A stretch of 64,000 nt of DNA from Chloroflexi bacterium AL-N1 (GCA_013122435.1 WYDT01000013.1:62001-126000); one strand, 5' to 3'. Positions 53,728-62,922 are shown, counted from the first letter of the stretch. Notes: generated by a model not told the origin, from the sequence alone. Numbers and translations are program-made.

Positions 53728-54711
53728 ATGGATTACACCATTTTGGGCAACACACAAATGAAGGTGAGTACGCTCTGTCTGGGAACCATGTATTTTGGAA
53801 CACGCACCGCAGAAGCGACCGCTTACCAGTTGCTTGATCAGTATATTGATGCAGGTGGCACCTTTCTCGATACCGCCAACTGCTATGCGTTCTGGGTAGA
53901 CAATGGCATTGGTAACGAGAGTGAGGAAGTCATTGGTCGCTGGATGCTGGCGCGCAACAATCGCGACAATATCATTCTGGCAACCAAGGTGGGCTGTCGA
54001 CCAGCTTTTGTGGGTGCCGAGTTTCCACGGCTGGCACAATCTCTGACCGCCGATGTCATCATTCACGATGTTGAGCAGAGTCTCCAGCGTCTCCGTACCG
54101 ATTACATCGATCTCTACTATGCCCATCGTGACGATCAAGCAACGCCACTGGAGGAGACTCTCGAAGCATTTGCGCGTTTGATACAGGCTGGCAAAATACG
54201 TCAGATTGGCTGTAGCAATATTGCGATGTGGCGCATTGAGCGTGCTAAACAGATCGCACGGTCACACGACTGGCCAGAGTACTGTTGCACCCAGTTGCGA
54301 CATACGCTATTACGGCGCAATCGCGGTGCAGACACCGACATACAGGTAGTGGTAGATGATCAACACCTGGATTATTGTGCCACACAACCTGATCTGACAT
54401 TGCTTGCCTACTCAGCATTGCTCTCAGGGGCCTACACACGTACAGATCGCCCCGTCCCATCAGAGTATCAGAGCCACGATACGGAAGCGCGGCTGTCCGT
54501 ACTGCGAACTGCCGCACAGGAGACAGGAGCGACACCAAATCAGGTGGTACTAGCCTGGATGATGCAGGGGGAGCCAGCCATCATACCGATTATCGCCGCA
54601 AGCACATCTGAGCAGTTGCAAGAAAATCTCGACGCACAGCAGGTAACATTGAGTCCTGAGCAATTGCATGCGCTGACGTATACGACGGGTGAATTTGGTT
54701 CTGGGAAATAA
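53728..54711 (+). CDS. Aldo/keto reductase
   Basis: 327 residues from ATG 53728. It has the family signatures: MKVSTLCLGTMYFGTRTAEA, GTFLDTANCYAFWVDNGIGN, the catalytic Lys in LATKVGCRPAFVG, the DYIDLYYAHRDDQATPLEET strand, IRQIGCSNIAMWRIERA, and the C-terminal NADPH motif IIPIIAASTSEQLQENLDAQ. It reduces aldehydes or ketones with NADPH, and lies in an operon with the upstream MerR regulator. The substrate is unknown; the context suggests an electrophile response. Confidence 0.9.
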   Translation: MDYTILGNTQMKVSTLCLGTMYFGTRTAEATAYQLLDQYIDAGGTFLDTANCYAFWVDNGIGNESEEVIGRWMLARNNRDNIILATKVGCRPAFVGAEFPRLAQSLTADVIIHDVEQSLQRLRTDYIDLYYAHRDDQATPLEETLEAFARLIQAGKIRQIGCSNIAMWRIERAKQIARSHDWPEYCCTQLRHTLLRRNRGADTDIQVVVDDQHLDYCATQPDLTLLAYSALLSGAYTRTDRPVPSEYQSHDTEARLSVLRTAAQETGATPNQVVLAWMMQGEPAIIPIIAASTSEQLQENLDAQQVTLSPEQLHALTYTTGEFGSGK

Positions 54712-54727
54712 AGACTGATGTACTCTA

Positions 54728-55333
54728 TCATAAAGACAGATAGTGCTTATACTTTTCGTTGATTGTGTCACTGGACAAATAGATTACGGCCAGCTTTATA
54801 ATCATCCGCGTCGTTTCGTTATCCTCATTCATCATCGCCAAATTCAGAGCATCAATTGATTGTGTGGCATAGCGTGGGTATCGGGTAAACGCGACAGCAA
54901 GCGATACCAGACACTCGAATGACTTGCGGAGGCAGGGATACAACAGTGGGACATGTGGGTCTATCGCCTGCTGAATACGGCGTTCCAGATAATGCTCGCG
55001 CTGCTCATTTGAGAAGTGAGGCCATTGCTCACGTATCGGAGCATAGACATCCTCAGAAACACGTTCTGCCCAGGCGCGCCCCGAACTGATTGCTGCAAGC
55101 AGATCCGCGACACGCTCCTTCCGATACACGTTGTATGCCTCCAACATCTCTACCAGAAAAGGCACCACTATCAACGAGGCATCTCTCACTGTTCCGAGAT
55201 GACAAACAGACTGTAATAGATCATCCCAGGCTCGATACTGAACTGATGGATCACCCAATACCATCTTCCAAAAAAGCGCTGGAATATCGGCGGCTGCTCC
55301 AAATAAGGTCGTGTAACGAGACCAATCAATCAT
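54728..55333 (-). CDS. HEAT-like helical protein, immunity-like
   Basis: ATG 55333 (MIDWSRYTTLFG) is preferred; a GTG 18 bases upstream is possible. It is 201 residues. The layout DPSVQYRAWDDLLQSVCHLG, TVRDASLIVVPFLVEMLEAY, ADLLAAISSGRAWAERVSED is that of small HEAT-repeat proteins common in bacterial genomes near toxin/immunity loci. It could be an immunity protein or a scaffolding protein. The gene converges with the aldo/keto reductase (17-base gap). Confidence 0.6.
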   Translation of the reverse strand: MIDWSRYTTLFGAAADIPALFWKMVLGDPSVQYRAWDDLLQSVCHLGTVRDASLIVVPFLVEMLEAYNVYRKERVADLLAAISSGRAWAERVSEDVYAPIREQWPHFSNEQREHYLERRIQQAIDPHVPLLYPCLRKSFECLVSLAVAFTRYPRYATQSIDALNLAMMNEDNETTRMIIKLAVIYLSSDTINEKYKHYLSL

Positions 55334-55521
55334 GTTGATAGCAGCGAACACAGCCTGTATCTTATCCGTAGTCGATCAAAATACAAACCCAAACAGCCAA
55401 CCTTATGCACATTTCGCAAGGATGCCTCGGTTTAATAAGAACTCCGATGAGTTGCGTTTAGATACATAACAAGATAATGAAGGGGCATCGAACCTTCCTC
55501 TCTTTAGAGCGATGGCACATC

Positions 55522-56859
55522 TCAGAATGGAAGCTTCTCTTCTGGAGAAGCATACGAAAAATCGTCAGGATAGGGGCGGCGATATCTACCGTTTTTTGAT
55601 GTCACAAAGCCAATATTATGCTGTGTTGTCATCGGACTCTGCGTGTCGGCATACTTATAGATCTGGCGTAGATCCTCGGCAATACGTGCTTTCACCGCCT
55701 GTATCAAATCCATCGTCAACGACTGACAACTACTGACGGCATAACTAATGCTGCTCTGTGCCAGTTCTTTGATCTGTGCACCTGTGAGACCAGTCACCAC
55801 CTGCATCAACGCCGCATCTGCAATATCGAGATCTTCCGGGAAATAGAGCCGTGCACAACGTAAGGCATGCATATCGTTAAGTTCACCAACTTGATAGACA
55901 CGATCAATCCGGCCAGGGCGTTGCAAGATACGTGGTTCGATCCGCTCCGGGAAATTCGTGGTCATCAGCACAAAACTCCCAGCGGTATTCGATGGCTGAT
56001 TGATGCCATCCAGAAAGTTGAGCACATCACTTGATGCCTCGTGCAAGCTGCTGTCGGCATCTTCGAGAACCGCCAAGGTCGCCTTTCCCTGGCGAGCTGC
56101 AATCTGAAGATGTGCGGCACATGCTTTAATGTCAGTCGAAAAGATTACTGGCATTGTGTCACTCAAATCACGCGCGAGTTCAAGGCACATGGAAGTCTTC
56201 CCGGTGCCAGGTGGCCCCACCAGCAATGCTTTACGAACCCCCGGTTGATCGTAGCGAGTAAACTGCTCAACATGAGCAAAGAAAAACGAGATATCTGCTT
56301 TCAATGATTCAAATTCAGGATGAATGGCTGGAAACGTGGCAATGCGTTTAATCTTGGTGTAGACCGTCCCTTCATGGTGCGTCCAACGAACGTTGGAGAT
56401 CCCCTTTGGAATGGCCGTCCGTCGTTTTTGCTCTGAATAGACCAACTTGAGCCAGTTGTGCCAGACCGACTGCTCGGCAACCGTGATTTGAAAGATATCG
56501 CCAATATCGCCTTCACCTTCGACATAACGCGCACAGTACAAAAAACTCTCGTCGCTAAAGTGTATTTTAAATACCCCTAACTGTGGCTGCAGATCCATCT
56601 TGAAGTGATGTCGCCGAATGGTATTGGGGTCAATATCCACCCACATTGAAACAACCGTATCACTATCGATCGGTTGAATATCAACCACAGTAAATTTCGT
56701 GCGACGTTTACGGGCGCTAGCTGCTAAAAACAGGTAATTAGCATCTCGGTTAAACTCACAATGTATATGATGAGTCGTAGGCCGATCTGTTTTATAACGC
56801 TGAGTCAACTCTCGAGCAATGATTTCGCCTTTGGTGTTCATTATCTCTCTATACTCCAA
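55522..56859 (-). CDS. BCS1-like AAA ATPase
   Basis: 445 residues from ATG 56859. The N-terminal about 190 residues form a beta-rich domain (PIDSDTVVSMWVDIDPNTIR, then LGVFKIHFSDESFLYCARYV). The AAA domain has Walker A LLVGPPGTGKTSMCLELAR, Walker B TLAVLEDADSSLHEASSDVL (the usual Asp-Glu is Glu-Asp here), sensor-1 SFVLMTTNFPERIEPRILQR and arginine finger RPGRIDRVYQV. The arrangement resembles BCS1-type ATPases, which in bacteria are often linked to defence or protein translocation. No membrane helix is seen. A C-terminal tail of about 60 residues is unique. Confidence 0.85.
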   Translation of the reverse strand: MEYREIMNTKGEIIARELTQRYKTDRPTTHHIHCEFNRDANYLFLAASARKRRTKFTVVDIQPIDSDTVVSMWVDIDPNTIRRHHFKMDLQPQLGVFKIHFSDESFLYCARYVEGEGDIGDIFQITVAEQSVWHNWLKLVYSEQKRRTAIPKGISNVRWTHHEGTVYTKIKRIATFPAIHPEFESLKADISFFFAHVEQFTRYDQPGVRKALLVGPPGTGKTSMCLELARDLSDTMPVIFSTDIKACAAHLQIAARQGKATLAVLEDADSSLHEASSDVLNFLDGINQPSNTAGSFVLMTTNFPERIEPRILQRPGRIDRVYQVGELNDMHALRCARLYFPEDLDIADAALMQVVTGLTGAQIKELAQSSISYAVSSCQSLTMDLIQAVKARIAEDLRQIYKYADTQSPMTTQHNIGFVTSKNGRYRRPYPDDFSYASPEEKLPF

Positions 56860-56964
56860 GGATATATTTGTCTGTGCTCAAACATAATATAACACATATG
56901 TGTGACGTTTAATGTCGCACTGTAGGAGTAGACATAGATCCAGATACCGGAGGATTGCACTTCA

Positions 56965-57534
56965 TTATAGCGTGTATACCGTTAGTGCCGGACCCTCTCT
57001 GGCCAACGAGTAGATATCGCGCAGTTCGCCGTAAGCTGGGTAGACCACACATATCTCAGTAAAGCCCACTTTCGTGAACGCCAGCCTGGTACGTGACACA
57101 TGGTAATACTGTGTAACTGCAATAACAGCCGTATCGGTGCCAATAAGTTCCACAGCGTTTTCGGCTGTTCGATAGGTCGTGTACCCATTCGAATCGACTA
57201 GTACCCGATCTGGTGGCACACCATGATCAAACAGATATGGAGCCATAACCTGCGCCTCGTTATGACCTTCAATGCCTACACCACCACTGACCATGATGGA
57301 TTCAACAGCACCTGTGTCAAATAGCTCTAACGCTTTATCGAGACGGGCTACGAGTCGCGCTGATGGCGCTCCCGAAAGATGAACTTTGTTGCCCAGTATC
57401 ACAGCGTAATCAGCCTTTGTGTACGAAGAGGCCACGGCATCAACAACAATGAGTGCCATCGCTATGAGGTAGAGAGCGAGCGCAAAGGCCAAAAGCTTTC
57501 CCAAACGGATAATGATAGTGGGTATATTGTTCAC
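56965..57534 (-). CDS. DUF218 (SanA/YdcF-like) membrane protein
   Basis: 189 residues from ATG 57534. One membrane helix (about 8-32) then DUF218: YAVILGNKVHLSGAPSARLV, ALELFDTGAVESIMVSGGVG, EGHNEAQVMAPYLFDHGVPP, VLVDSNGYTTYRTAENAVEL, VTQYYHVSRTRLAFTKVGFT. It is the last of three genes that run from the ADP-ribosylglycohydrolase; the gap to the aldo/keto reductase is three bases. Confidence 0.85.
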   Translation of the reverse strand: MNNIPTIIIRLGKLLAFALALYLIAMALIVVDAVASSYTKADYAVILGNKVHLSGAPSARLVARLDKALELFDTGAVESIMVSGGVGIEGHNEAQVMAPYLFDHGVPPDRVLVDSNGYTTYRTAENAVELIGTDTAVIAVTQYYHVSRTRLAFTKVGFTEICVVYPAYGELRDIYSLAREGPALTVYTL

Positions 57535-57537
57535 AGA

Positions 57538-58587
57538 TCACCAACGATACTTGTGAGGCCCCCATGTAACCCACGCCATCCCATCATAACCATAGTAGGG
57601 TACGACAGCCCGACCCGGTGGGGCAACCACATCAATTCGTTGATAATCCTCCGCTGATATATGTACGGCTATGGCTTGCAATGCGCTTTGTAAATGCTCT
57701 ACTGTGCGCGGTCCAATGATCGGACTCGTAATGCCAGGTTGATTCATACACCACGCCAATGCGATTTGATAAGACGTACATCCCTTCTCGTTACTTAATG
57801 TTTCCACAAGCTCCAAGACATCAAAAGCAGCATCGGTAAAGTGACGTGTAGCGGCGCTCTTCCAAAAAACATCAAAACGAGATTCGTCCGGTGGAATGCG
57901 ACCACGTTGGTAGGCACCACTAAGAAAGCCACCAGCCGTTGGAGACCAGGGAATAATAGCAATATCATAGGTCTGTGCCATCGGGACAAACTCACGTTCG
58001 AGCCGTCGGTCAAGCAGATTGTACGCTGGTTGTTCACACACAAAACGGTTGAGACGATATTCCTTGGAAACCCAGAGCGACTCGATTACCTGCCAGGCCG
58101 CAAAGGAACTCGTCCCGATATAACGTACTTTTCCCGCACGGACCAGATCATCCAACGCACGCAACGTCTCATCAATTGGTATATCGTTTGAAGGATGATG
58201 CAGTTGGTAAAGATCGATATGATCGGTTTGTAAACGATAAAGCGAGGCTTCACACTGCTCAATAAGCAATCGACGACTACTCCCGAGTGCATTTGGATCA
58301 TCTGACATAGGGAAATACGCCTTCGTGGCCAGAACTACATTATGACGACGACCCATTTGTTTCAGTGTTTTCCCCACGATCTCTTCACTCCGCCCACGTC
58401 CAATCTGGAAATTGTCTGGCTCATGACCATAGACATTGGCTGTGTCAATAAAATTAATGCCTGCCTCAAGCGCCCGTTCAATAATGTCATTCGCCTCCGC
58501 TTCTGCGGTACGACCACCAAAATTCATACATCCGAGGACCAGCGGACTCACCTTAACGCCTGTACGCCCCAGTTGACGATATTCCAT
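57538..58587 (-). CDS. Aldo/keto reductase (YajO/IolS-type)
   Basis: 349 residues from ATG 58587, with GAGGAG eight bases upstream. It has MEYRQLGRTGVKVSPLVLGC, NFIDTANVYGHEPDNF, catalytic Lys in VLATKAYFPMSDDP, HIDLYQLHHPSNDIPIDETL, VRYIGTSSFAAWQVIESL and NADPH site TSPIIGPRTVEHLQSALQAI. The long N-terminus and IIPWSPTAGGFLSGAYQRGR place it with the YajO/AKR11-12-like group. Middle gene of a three-gene operon. Confidence 0.92.
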   Translation of the reverse strand: MEYRQLGRTGVKVSPLVLGCMNFGGRTAEAEANDIIERALEAGINFIDTANVYGHEPDNFQIGRGRSEEIVGKTLKQMGRRHNVVLATKAYFPMSDDPNALGSSRRLLIEQCEASLYRLQTDHIDLYQLHHPSNDIPIDETLRALDDLVRAGKVRYIGTSSFAAWQVIESLWVSKEYRLNRFVCEQPAYNLLDRRLEREFVPMAQTYDIAIIPWSPTAGGFLSGAYQRGRIPPDESRFDVFWKSAATRHFTDAAFDVLELVETLSNEKGCTSYQIALAWCMNQPGITSPIIGPRTVEHLQSALQAIAVHISAEDYQRIDVVAPPGRAVVPYYGYDGMAWVTWGPHKYRW

Positions 58588-58604
58588 AGATCGGCTCCTC
58601 TCAG

Positions 58605-59546
58605 CTATATTTTGTCCTGATGTCGCTGTAGCAATTGCTGAAGCAATGGTTCAAACAATGCCTGTCCACGCAATTGTTTACGCCAACGCTCAGGAATAGC
58701 GTTCATCCCATCACGTATGCCTGCAATCCCACCAGCGACACATGCGGTGGTATCCGTGTCGTGGCCCAACGCAATGGCTGCTTTGACCACCTTCTCATAA
58801 TTACCAGCCTGTACCGCTAACCGTGCCGAGTGCAAACAATCGATCACATAGCCGGTTCCCTGTCCTTCAGGTGGATTATCAGGACAGATGGACTGTTCTA
58901 ATTCAACAGAGAATGGAGAATTTCTATCATAGATAGAACGAAGCATGTGTACTGCATGCTGCCAGGGATCAGGATTACCCCACAGCATCTGCCGTGCCCA
59001 CAGACAGTACAATGCACAACACACCTGTGAGCGGGAGTGTCCGTGTGTCACAAGTGATTGTGTATGTGCATCCTGTACTAATTCGGTATCAGAACCACGA
59101 TGCCAGAGTGCCAGTGGAAGCACACGCATGAGCGAACCATTCCCGTTGGCACGTTCGTGATCTGGTCCTGCTGTCGCTGCTGGCTGGCCCTGCGCCAATG
59201 CTCGCAACGCATGGGTGGTTTGAATACCCACATCAAACATATCGTTATCAACAGCCATATAGCCATTGGTGTACCATTCAAGCATGCGCTGGCCAAAATC
59301 ATCGAGATCAAGTTGCTTACAGGCAAGGAGTGATACCAGGAGAATAAGGGCATGTGCACCATCGTCAGACCATGTTCCGGGCGCAACACGAGCATGCGCG
59401 CGCTGGAATCCCCATGGCGGAACCATCTCAATAGCCGCATGGCGAGGAAGATTGTGTGGTTCATGGAACTCGTATGGTACACCCAGCGCATCACCAACAA
59501 GAAGCCCCCAGAGACCACCTGTTATGCGTTCATCAATCGTAAGCAT
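58605..59546 (-). CDS. ADP-ribosylglycohydrolase (DraG-like)
   Basis: 313 residues from ATG 59546. Metal-site motifs are present: GLLVGDALGVPYEFHEPHNL, APGTWSDDGAHALILLVSLL (the Thr-Asp-Asp type site reads SDDG-A here), ANGNGSLMRVLPLALWH, and the C-terminal ALGHDTDTTACVAGGIAGIR. It would remove ADP-ribose from proteins or small molecules. It heads an operon with an aldo/keto reductase and a DUF218 protein. No ADP-ribosyltransferase is seen in the window. Confidence 0.88.
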   Translation of the reverse strand: MLTIDERITGGLWGLLVGDALGVPYEFHEPHNLPRHAAIEMVPPWGFQRAHARVAPGTWSDDGAHALILLVSLLACKQLDLDDFGQRMLEWYTNGYMAVDNDMFDVGIQTTHALRALAQGQPAATAGPDHERANGNGSLMRVLPLALWHRGSDTELVQDAHTQSLVTHGHSRSQVCCALYCLWARQMLWGNPDPWQHAVHMLRSIYDRNSPFSVELEQSICPDNPPEGQGTGYVIDCLHSARLAVQAGNYEKVVKAAIALGHDTDTTACVAGGIAGIRDGMNAIPERWRKQLRGQALFEPLLQQLLQRHQDKI

Positions 59547-59600
59547 CCGGTCTTCTCCTTATAACTACAGTGCTACACTCGAAGAGTGTAGTTTCTGAAT

Positions 59601-59638
59601 AAAATAAAAAAACGCCTGTATATAGTTTCCACAGACGC
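59601..59638 (-). terminator. Rho-independent terminator of the PNPOx-like gene
   Basis: On the minus strand GCGTCTG pairs with CAGGCGT (with G-U pairs) and is followed by TTTTTTATTTT. It lies about 35 bases after the stop at 59673. Confidence 0.7.
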
Positions 59639-59672
59639 ATTGTATACATAGTACTCACCTTCAGGCGATTCA

Positions 59673-60102
59673 TCAATCTGCGAGATCTTTCGCACTTACT
59701 ACTTTAGTTGGCCTTATTTGCACGAGGATCTCTCCCTCTACTGCGTTTCGTGCACCAAACTGGGCTGACCGCTCTCGGCCAACGTACCGTTGTGCAATAG
59801 CAACTGAGTATGGCAACAACTCTGTAGGACTCAACTCTTGAATTGTAGCAATGCCCTCGATTGACACAAACGAGTAAGGAAAACGCTCCTCATCAACGAC
59901 CATAGCAACCCGTGGCTCACGACGGATATTCTGTGCTTTGACACTCGCACCTCCGGTCATAAAGATGAGATCGACTCCATCAAAGATAAACCAGATCGGA
60001 ACTATGTGAGGTCGGCCATCACTCTGCACAGTAGCAAGTTTACCGATACATGTCTCCTCATTGATAAAAGCATGTCATTCTTCATCCTGCATGCGTATCA
60101 TT
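59673..60102 (-). pseudogene. PNPOx-like (F420/FMN-binding split-barrel) protein with in-frame UGA
   Basis: An ATG at 60102, six bases after AAGGAG, opens a frame MIRMQDEE that meets TGA at 60076-60078 and then reads on in the same frame as HAFINEETCIGKLATVQSDG, RPHIVPIWF, the conserved start of the pyridoxamine-phosphate-oxidase-like family. Relatives often have Trp at the UGA position (EEW-x-AF), so a TGG-to-TGA change is likely. The rest is intact (LIFMTGGASVKAQNIRREPR, SFVSIEGIATIQEL, YVGRERSAQFGARNAVEGEI). A shorter protein starting at GTG 60029 would lack the first strand and helix. It may be dead, or read through. Confidence 0.7.
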
Positions 60103-60113
60103 CACAACTCCTT

Positions 60114-60515
60114 TTACAGATTGTGTTCCAGAATCTCTTGTGCAATCATCAGAATTCCCTCTGCATCCATCGTCTCACCCGAGTCACCATCCAACACAAT
60201 ACCATCGCTCAGCGAAGCAATGGCACCTGCTACATAGAGTGCACAACACAACTCTTGTAAATCATTGCCCGTCACGAGTGTGATGACCTTTGACTTATCC
60301 TGAAACGCTTTCTGCACACTGGATACGTTATCATAGGTCCATCCAAAACCCGAGTTGTTGCCATGAAATGTCGCAGACCAATAGCCGTTGTGAGTGCGGG
60401 GGTCGATCTGTGCATCCAACACAAGATCGACTTGCATCTCACTCAATTTTTGATTGACTGTATTCACTTCAGGCAAATCACTATCATTGATGAATACGAA
60501 ATTTTCGACTGACAT
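60114..60515 (-). CDS. Hypothetical protein, immunity-like
   Basis: 133 residues from ATG 60515. Soluble, acidic. The C-terminal pattern (ELCCALYVAGAIASLSDGIV, then LDGDSGETMDAEGILMIAQE) occurs in small proteins of unknown function near toxin/immunity loci. The middle has NGYWSATFHGNNSGFGWTYD. No family is named. Confidence 0.55.
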   Translation of the reverse strand: MSVENFVFINDSDLPEVNTVNQKLSEMQVDLVLDAQIDPRTHNGYWSATFHGNNSGFGWTYDNVSSVQKAFQDKSKVITLVTGNDLQELCCALYVAGAIASLSDGIVLDGDSGETMDAEGILMIAQEILEHNL

Positions 60516-60628
60516 AGTTGGCTCCTATCATTATCGATAAAATCATAACATAGGCCATTGTCCAACGAAAAGACGAACATAGCAAGATACACAAAGTGAC
60601 CAATTAGAAACAACCCCTTGACTATTAT

Positions 60629-62026
60629 TTATATAACAACCCCTAGTTCACGCTTCCATTCGAGTTTTTTCTCAATAGCAGCAATCATAACTCCTGCAAC
60701 ATCTTTGCCAGTTGCATTTTCAATACCCTCTAACCCTGGTGAAGAATTAACCTCTAACAACAATGGTCCTTTCCGTGATCGAATGATATCAACCCCGGCA
60801 ACCTTCAAATCCATTACTTTCGCAGCTTTGATGGCCAACTTTTTTTCTTCTGTCGTGACGGTAACCACGGATGCTGTCCCACCTTGATGGAGGTTAGCGC
60901 GAAACTCACCCGGTGCAGCCTCACGTTGAATAGCAGCAACGACTTTGCCATCAACAACAAAACATCGTAAATCCTTACCATCTGCTTCGCGAATAAACTC
61001 CTGTACCAGCAAATTTGCGCGCAGTGACTTAAACGCATTAATAACACTCTCTGCCGCTTTGCGCGTCTCCGCCAATACCACACCTCGGCCCTGAGCACCC
61101 TCTAACAGTTTGACAATCAACGGAGCACCACCAACCATATCAATGAGATCTCTGGTGTCAATAGGAGAATTGGCAAACCCGGTCGTAGGGATATCCAAGC
61201 CATTGTTGAACAGAAGTTGAAGTGAAAAGAGCTTATCTCTTGATTTACTGATAGCCGCAGATGAGTTCAATGTATAGACACCAATACTTTCAAATTGCCG
61301 TGTGAGTGCACAGCCATAGAAGGTAATGCTCGGACGAATGCGTGGAATAATGGCATCGAGTTCATTAAGAATATGTCCTCCACGGGCGTGGATCTCAGGA
61401 GTATTGGCATCTAACTTCATGTAGCAGTTTTTGATATTGAGAAAAAACATTTCGTGGCCACGTTCTTCACCTGCCTCCATAATTCTCTGATTACTGTAAA
61501 GATCGGGGTCACTGGCAAGGAGGCCAATCTTGAGTCCATTTTTGACCGTTTCATGACCCCCATACATGTTTTCAAGATCTTTTTTGCTCACTTCTCCAAA
61601 ACAAAAGCTCGCAGCCGGATCAACCAGCATCCGGTCAACCATCGCTTCACGTCCAAGCAACATACGGTATCCCATCGAGTCACGGTTGGCCAGTGTGACT
61701 TCCACGTCCCACGACTCTGATCCTATTCTAATGGGGACACGAATAACAAACCGTTTCTCACTAACGCCACTTGAACTTTTTACTGAACGACGATCCACGA
61801 TTGGAGCCTCACACCGGACGATTACACGACGGCTATTCTGCACTGGATGTACTTCAAAACTGACCCATACCCTACCATTACGTGTAAATGTTTGCATATT
61901 AAATGCATGGAGCGATGAGGTTTTCGCACCAGAATCTACCCGAGCCTTGATCGCTGGTATTCCTAAGCTCGGCAACCCACACCATTCTTCACTCCCAACG
62001 ATCATTTTGGAACCATTTGATGACAT
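60629..62026 (-). CDS. RimB-RimK fusion: retropepsin-like domain plus ATP-grasp glutamate ligase
   Basis: The start is at ATG 62026 (MSSNGSKMIVGSEEWCGLPS), or the in-frame ATG at 62005; the longer frame to 62107 has an unlike hydrophobic stretch. It is 465 residues. The N-terminal about 135 residues match the RimB/DUF785 aspartic peptidase domain (IPAIKARVDSGAKTSSLHAF with the catalytic Asp, MGYRMLLGREAMVDRMLVDP). The C-terminal about 310 residues are RimK-like ATP-grasp (KIGLLASDPDLYSNQRIMEA, SKSRDKLFSLQLLFNNGLDI, VKLLEGAQGRGVVLAETRKA, VQEFIREADGKDLRCFVVDG, LLLEVNSSPGLEGIENATGK). RimK adds glutamates to ribosomal protein S6; RimB cuts such tails. Fusion puts both in one chain. Confidence 0.9.
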   Translation of the reverse strand: MSSNGSKMIVGSEEWCGLPSLGIPAIKARVDSGAKTSSLHAFNMQTFTRNGRVWVSFEVHPVQNSRRVIVRCEAPIVDRRSVKSSSGVSEKRFVIRVPIRIGSESWDVEVTLANRDSMGYRMLLGREAMVDRMLVDPAASFCFGEVSKKDLENMYGGHETVKNGLKIGLLASDPDLYSNQRIMEAGEERGHEMFFLNIKNCYMKLDANTPEIHARGGHILNELDAIIPRIRPSITFYGCALTRQFESIGVYTLNSSAAISKSRDKLFSLQLLFNNGLDIPTTGFANSPIDTRDLIDMVGGAPLIVKLLEGAQGRGVVLAETRKAAESVINAFKSLRANLLVQEFIREADGKDLRCFVVDGKVVAAIQREAAPGEFRANLHQGGTASVVTVTTEEKKLAIKAAKVMDLKVAGVDIIRSRKGPLLLEVNSSPGLEGIENATGKDVAGVMIAAIEKKLEWKRELGVVI

Positions 62027-62107
62027 ACAGTTTCTCACTTTGCTACTAATGATAATAACTACCACACTAGATCCACATAAGCGTGGATCAGTAGCATCCT
62101 TTGTCAC

Positions 62108-62529
62108 ATCGTCTATGATAACAAAAACACAGCATCAAGATTTTTTACAGATGGACCTAACTTTGCCCTCGCGCATCCTATTTTTGTTCGACTCATTATC
62201 CTATTGACATTGATATATCGGTATCAGGCAACATACTTTTTTCTTGTCTTTAAATGCAGCTAGACTACAAATAGTCTAGTACGGAATATTATAGAGACAG
62301 ATATCAACAGCCCATAACAAAGTTACAGGTCCAAAAGAGGCTATGAGGCAAGGGTTAGGTACTTACAAATCACGACACATCTTACGGACCAGAAAATCAT
62401 TACTTTCAGGATGTTTGGAACAAGAGAGATTTTTGGGGCTTTGCAGTTTGCATATACACTATGGTTACTATCATTACGTAAAAGCGCACAACCATGTTTT
62501 TGAGAGTAGAAACTCCTATCTCTCTGCTC
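62108..62529. other. Intergenic region
   Basis: About 420 bases. AT-rich near 62215-62300. No gene recognised. Probably contains the promoter of the RimB-RimK gene and the 3' region of the hypothetical gene at 62530. Confidence 0.45.
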
Positions 62530-62922
62530 TCATTCCTCAGCAGATGGCTGGGACATATCGTCAAGCGTTGTAGCATGATCGATTGGTGCAATTTCTCCAT
62601 TAAGATGGCAGTGAAAATGCAAGGTTCGCTCAACAGTGCCACTCGCATCCTGGCTGTACTGACATGCCCGCCGAATGACCTCAGCCACATGTTTTGGTTG
62701 CATGGGTTGCAGTTGAAAGTGCTGATCCCGCTGCTCTGGTGTTGCTGTGATAATCGGACCATATTGGAGCCATGGATCGTCAAATCGATAACGGACCAGC
62801 AACCATGGCGTTTTTACTTCGGGAAACCACACTTTAAGACACACATGATTAAAAGAGATTTGGCTGACTCCCCAGATATATGTTTGACCATCAATGGTTA
62901 ATTGACGTGTTTTCTTTTTCAT
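62530..62922 (-). CDS. Hypothetical protein
   Basis: 130 residues from ATG 62922. Soluble. The pattern LTIDGQTYIWGVSQISFNHV, KTPWLLVRYRFDDPWLQYGP, then QLQPMQPKHVAEVIRRACQY is seen in short uncharacterised proteins of actinobacteria and Chloroflexota. It has no catalytic motif. It follows the NACHT NTPase gene by 52 bases on the same strand, so it may be its partner. Confidence 0.6.
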   Translation of the reverse strand: MKKKTRQLTIDGQTYIWGVSQISFNHVCLKVWFPEVKTPWLLVRYRFDDPWLQYGPIITATPEQRDQHFQLQPMQPKHVAEVIRRACQYSQDASGTVERTLHFHCHLNGEIAPIDHATTLDDMSQPSAEE

